A DNA stretch of 7,649 nt from an uncultured Oscillospiraceae bacterium (GTDB lineage Bacteria; Bacillota_A; Clostridia; Oscillospirales; Oscillospiraceae). Made by a program: the position numbers and the translations under genes. Location: the NCBI GenBank assembly GCA_900757695.1, contig CAAEOU010000122.1:1-7649 (forward strand). The letters are read 5' to 3'. The notes below the pieces were generated by a model. It did not search any database. It saw only the letters and a list, made by a program, of their open reading frames with translations, and was not told the origin of the DNA. Shown one piece after another: positions 5,370 through 7,649 of the stretch; the first letter of the stretch is position 1; the number at the start of each line of letters is the position of its first letter.

Positions 5370-7649
5370 ATGAACGAATTATATGAAAAATCACTGCATA
5401 CGCTGGAGCTTGACCGGGTTCTGGCGATGCTCTCTGACTGCTGCATCACCGAAGAGGGGAAGGAACGGGCCGGAAAACTGGTGCCTACATCAGATGCAGA
5501 GGAGGTGTCGGGACTCCTGAAGGAGACCACAGACGCCTGCCACATGGTAGAACTGAAGGGCACTCCGGCGTTCCGGGATGTGAAGGACGTAAAGCCTTCG
5601 CTGGAGCGGGCAGACCGGGGCGGAAGCCTCAATGCGGTGGAGCTGCTGCGGATCGCCGGTGTGCTCCGTGCGACCCGTGGTGTCAAGGCTTATGGAGAAG
5701 GGGACGGTATTGAGACCGGATCACTGGACGGATATTTCTGGGCGTTGACGCCGAACCGTTATCTGGAGGATCGAATCTTTGGTGCAATCCTCAGCGAGGA
5801 GGAGATCGCAGACAGTGCAAGCCCGGCGCTGAATGATATCCGCCGCCACATGCGCCAGACCGGCGCAAAGGTGCGGGAGAGCCTTCAGAAGATCATATCT
5901 TCTCCCGGCTACAGCAAATATCTCCGGGAGCCTATTATCACCATGCGGGGAGACCGCTATGTGGTACCGGTGCGGAGCGAGTATAAAAACTCCATTCCCG
6001 GTATGGTGCACGATGTGTCCTCCAGCGGCGGCACGTTCTTTATCGAGCCCATGCAGGCGGTGCAGGCCAACAATGAGCTGCGGGAACTGCTCATCAAAGA
6101 GAAAAAGGAGATCGAGCGGATCCTTGCAGAGCTGTCGGCGGAGGCTGCTGCCCACCGGGAGACCATTAGCCAGAGCTATGACAATCTGGTGGCGCTGGAT
6201 GTGATCTTTGCCAAGGCACGGCTCAGCTACAGCATGAAGGCCATGGAGCCTGCGGTAAATACGGCAGGCAAGGTGGTTTTGAACCGGGCACGGCATCCAC
6301 TGATCGACAAAAAGGCTGTGGTGCCCATTTCAGTACGGCTGGGCGATGACTTCGATACGCTGGTGATCACCGGCCCCAATACCGGCGGCAAAACGGTCAC
6401 GTTGAAAACATTGGGACTTTTGACCCTGATGGCGGAGTGCGGCCTGCACATCCCGGTTTCTGACAACAGCTGTATTTCCACCTTTGAAACGGTATTTGCA
6501 GATATCGGAGATGAGCAGAGCATTGAACAGTCCCTTTCCACCTTCTCCTCTCACATGAAGAATATCGTGGAGATCACAGAGCACTGTGATGACCGAAGTC
6601 TTGTACTGTTTGATGAGTTGGGCGCAGGGACGGATCCCGCCGAGGGTGCGGCCCTTGCGGTGGCGGTGATCGAGTTCTGCCGGAAGCTGGGGGCAAAGGT
6701 AGCCGGCACCACACACTATGGTGAGATGAAGCTCTATGCCATGCGCACAGAGGGGGTCATGAATGCCTCCTGTGAGTTTGATGTGGAGACCCTGCGGCCT
6801 ACCTACCGGCTGCTGATTGGCATTCCTGGCAAGTCCAATGCCTTTGCAATTTCCAAGCGTCTGGGGCTCAGCGAGATCATCATCGACGATGCCCGGAGTC
6901 TGGTCAGCGAGAATGATGTGAACTTTGAGGATGTCCTGTCTCAGTTGGAAGCCCAGCGGCAGGCCATGGAGCAGGCGAGAATTCAGGCGGAGCAGCTGAA
7001 GCTGGAGGTCGAGAAAACCAAGCAGCAGTCTGAGGCCTATAATCTGGAGATCAAAAAAGAGCGGGATAAGGCAGTGGCCAAGGCCAGAAAAGAGGCGCAG
7101 GCCATTATTGATGATGCCCGCCGGTCTGTGAATATCGCCATGGATGAGATCAAGCAGATGAAAAAGCAGCTGAAGGACGCCGGAGCCGTGGAGGACTTCA
7201 ATCAGCGGCAGACAGAGCTGCGCCGGGGCCTCAATACGGCAGAGGATAAGCTCAGCCAGAAAGCGCCCCAGGAGACGGAAAAGAAGGTTTCTGCCCGTCC
7301 GCCTCGGCAGGGGGATACCGTGGAGCTCCTGAAGCTGGGCACCAGAGCTACGGTGCTGTCAGTGAACAAGGACGGTTCCCTGCAAATTCAGGCCGGCATT
7401 ATGAAACTGACCGTGAAGCCGCAGGAGGTCTATGTGCTGCCGCAGCAGGATACCCAGAATACCGTAAAGAAATTTGTGGAAAAAGCCAACCGTCAGCTTA
7501 GAAATCTGGCGACTTCCTCGGAGGTGGATCTCCGTGGCATGACGGCAGATGAAGCGATTTCCGTGCTGGACCGCTTTCTGGACGATGCCATGCTGGCGAA
7601 GCTTCCGTCGGTCCGCATTATTCACGGAAAGGGTACCGGCGTACTCAGA
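5370..7649 (+). CDS. mutS2: Endonuclease MutS2 (partial, 3' end outside window)
   Basis: An open frame of 760 codons runs to the right edge without a stop; the family norm is about 785-790, so only 25-30 residues should be missing. AGGA at 5360-5363 overlaps the recO stop, 6 nt before the ATG. The N-terminus has the MutS2 lead (NELYEKSLHTLELDRVL) and no MutS mismatch-reading domain. The ATPase carries Walker A GPNTGGKT (335-342), the conserved GDEQSIEQSLSTFSSHM block (380-396), Walker B with D415-E416 and LGAGTDP, and TTHY (447-450). A charged coiled coil spans about 519-602, a KOW-like beta segment about 645-690, and the Smr domain begins with DLRG (720-723) and reaches HGKGTG (752-757). MutS2 suppresses recombination in some species and, in Bacillus, recognises collided ribosomes and splits them. 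Placement straight after recO differs from Bacillus. Confidence 0.96.
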   Translation, partial: MNELYEKSLHTLELDRVLAMLSDCCITEEGKERAGKLVPTSDAEEVSGLLKETTDACHMVELKGTPAFRDVKDVKPSLERADRGGSLNAVELLRIAGVLRATRGVKAYGEGDGIETGSLDGYFWALTPNRYLEDRIFGAILSEEEIADSASPALNDIRRHMRQTGAKVRESLQKIISSPGYSKYLREPIITMRGDRYVVPVRSEYKNSIPGMVHDVSSSGGTFFIEPMQAVQANNELRELLIKEKKEIERILAELSAEAAAHRETISQSYDNLVALDVIFAKARLSYSMKAMEPAVNTAGKVVLNRARHPLIDKKAVVPISVRLGDDFDTLVITGPNTGGKTVTLKTLGLLTLMAECGLHIPVSDNSCISTFETVFADIGDEQSIEQSLSTFSSHMKNIVEITEHCDDRSLVLFDELGAGTDPAEGAALAVAVIEFCRKLGAKVAGTTHYGEMKLYAMRTEGVMNASCEFDVETLRPTYRLLIGIPGKSNAFAISKRLGLSEIIIDDARSLVSENDVNFEDVLSQLEAQRQAMEQARIQAEQLKLEVEKTKQQSEAYNLEIKKERDKAVAKARKEAQAIIDDARRSVNIAMDEIKQMKKQLKDAGAVEDFNQRQTELRRGLNTAEDKLSQKAPQETEKKVSARPPRQGDTVELLKLGTRATVLSVNKDGSLQIQAGIMKLTVKPQEVYVLPQQDTQNTVKKFVEKANRQLRNLATSSEVDLRGMTADEAISVLDRFLDDAMLAKLPSVRIIHGKGTGVLR

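Noticed and set aside
5721..6716. Several minus-strand frames of 104-191 codons and a 123-codon plus-strand frame inside mutS2
   Set aside because: All lie within the continuous mutS2 reading frame, whose motifs are intact from start to edge. None shows a domain.
1..7649. Search for CRISPR arrays, insertion sequences, tRNA or rRNA genes, defence or toxin-antitoxin genes
   Set aside because: Nothing of the kind is visible. Nearly every base is accounted for by nine recognised same-strand genes.

Overview
The window is a compact, single-strand block of nine genes, all on the + strand. It reads as part of one housekeeping operon from a Firmicute of class Clostridia. Three things suggest this: the spore-associated pair yqfC-yqfD at the head, the conserved gram-positive order phoH-ybeY-dgkA-era-(yqzL)-recO, and strong AGGA/GGAGG-type ribosome binding sites. 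Base composition looks moderately GC-rich (mid-50s percent by eye), which together with recO followed directly by mutS2 would fit an Oscillospirales-type gut or anaerobic lineage. That placement is inference and was not tested by a search.

Layout: yqfC (73-348) and yqfD (345-1523) encode sporulation proteins and overlap by ATGA. phoH (1536-2537), a PhoH-family ATPase, overlaps ybeY (2534-3028), the rRNA-maturation metalloprotein, again by ATGA. dgkA (3040-3525) is a small membrane lipid kinase. era (3536-4435) is the ribosome-assembly GTPase. A 31-codon yqzL-like gene (4491-4586) sits in the only noticeable gap. recO (4611-5360) is recombination mediator and mutS2 (5370 to beyond 7649) is cut by the right edge just inside its Smr domain, about 25-30 residues before the expected end.

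The largest intergenic gap is 55 nt, most are 9-24 nt, and two junctions overlap. I see no intrinsic terminator (stem plus U-tract) and no convincing internal promoter, so translation of neighbours is probably coupled within one transcript. The shared themes are ribosome biogenesis and rescue (YbeY, Era, MutS2; PhoH is often placed here too), DNA repair (RecO) and the cell envelope and spore (YqfC, YqfD, DgkA). Compared with Bacillus, yqfF/pgpH (between phoH and ybeY) and cdd (between dgkA and era) are missing.

I did not find a new biological system. The points most worth a second look are a perfect 9-bp GNRA-loop hairpin over the yqzL stop codon just before recO, the short yqzL gene itself, and a Gln in DgkA where a metal-binding Glu is usual.
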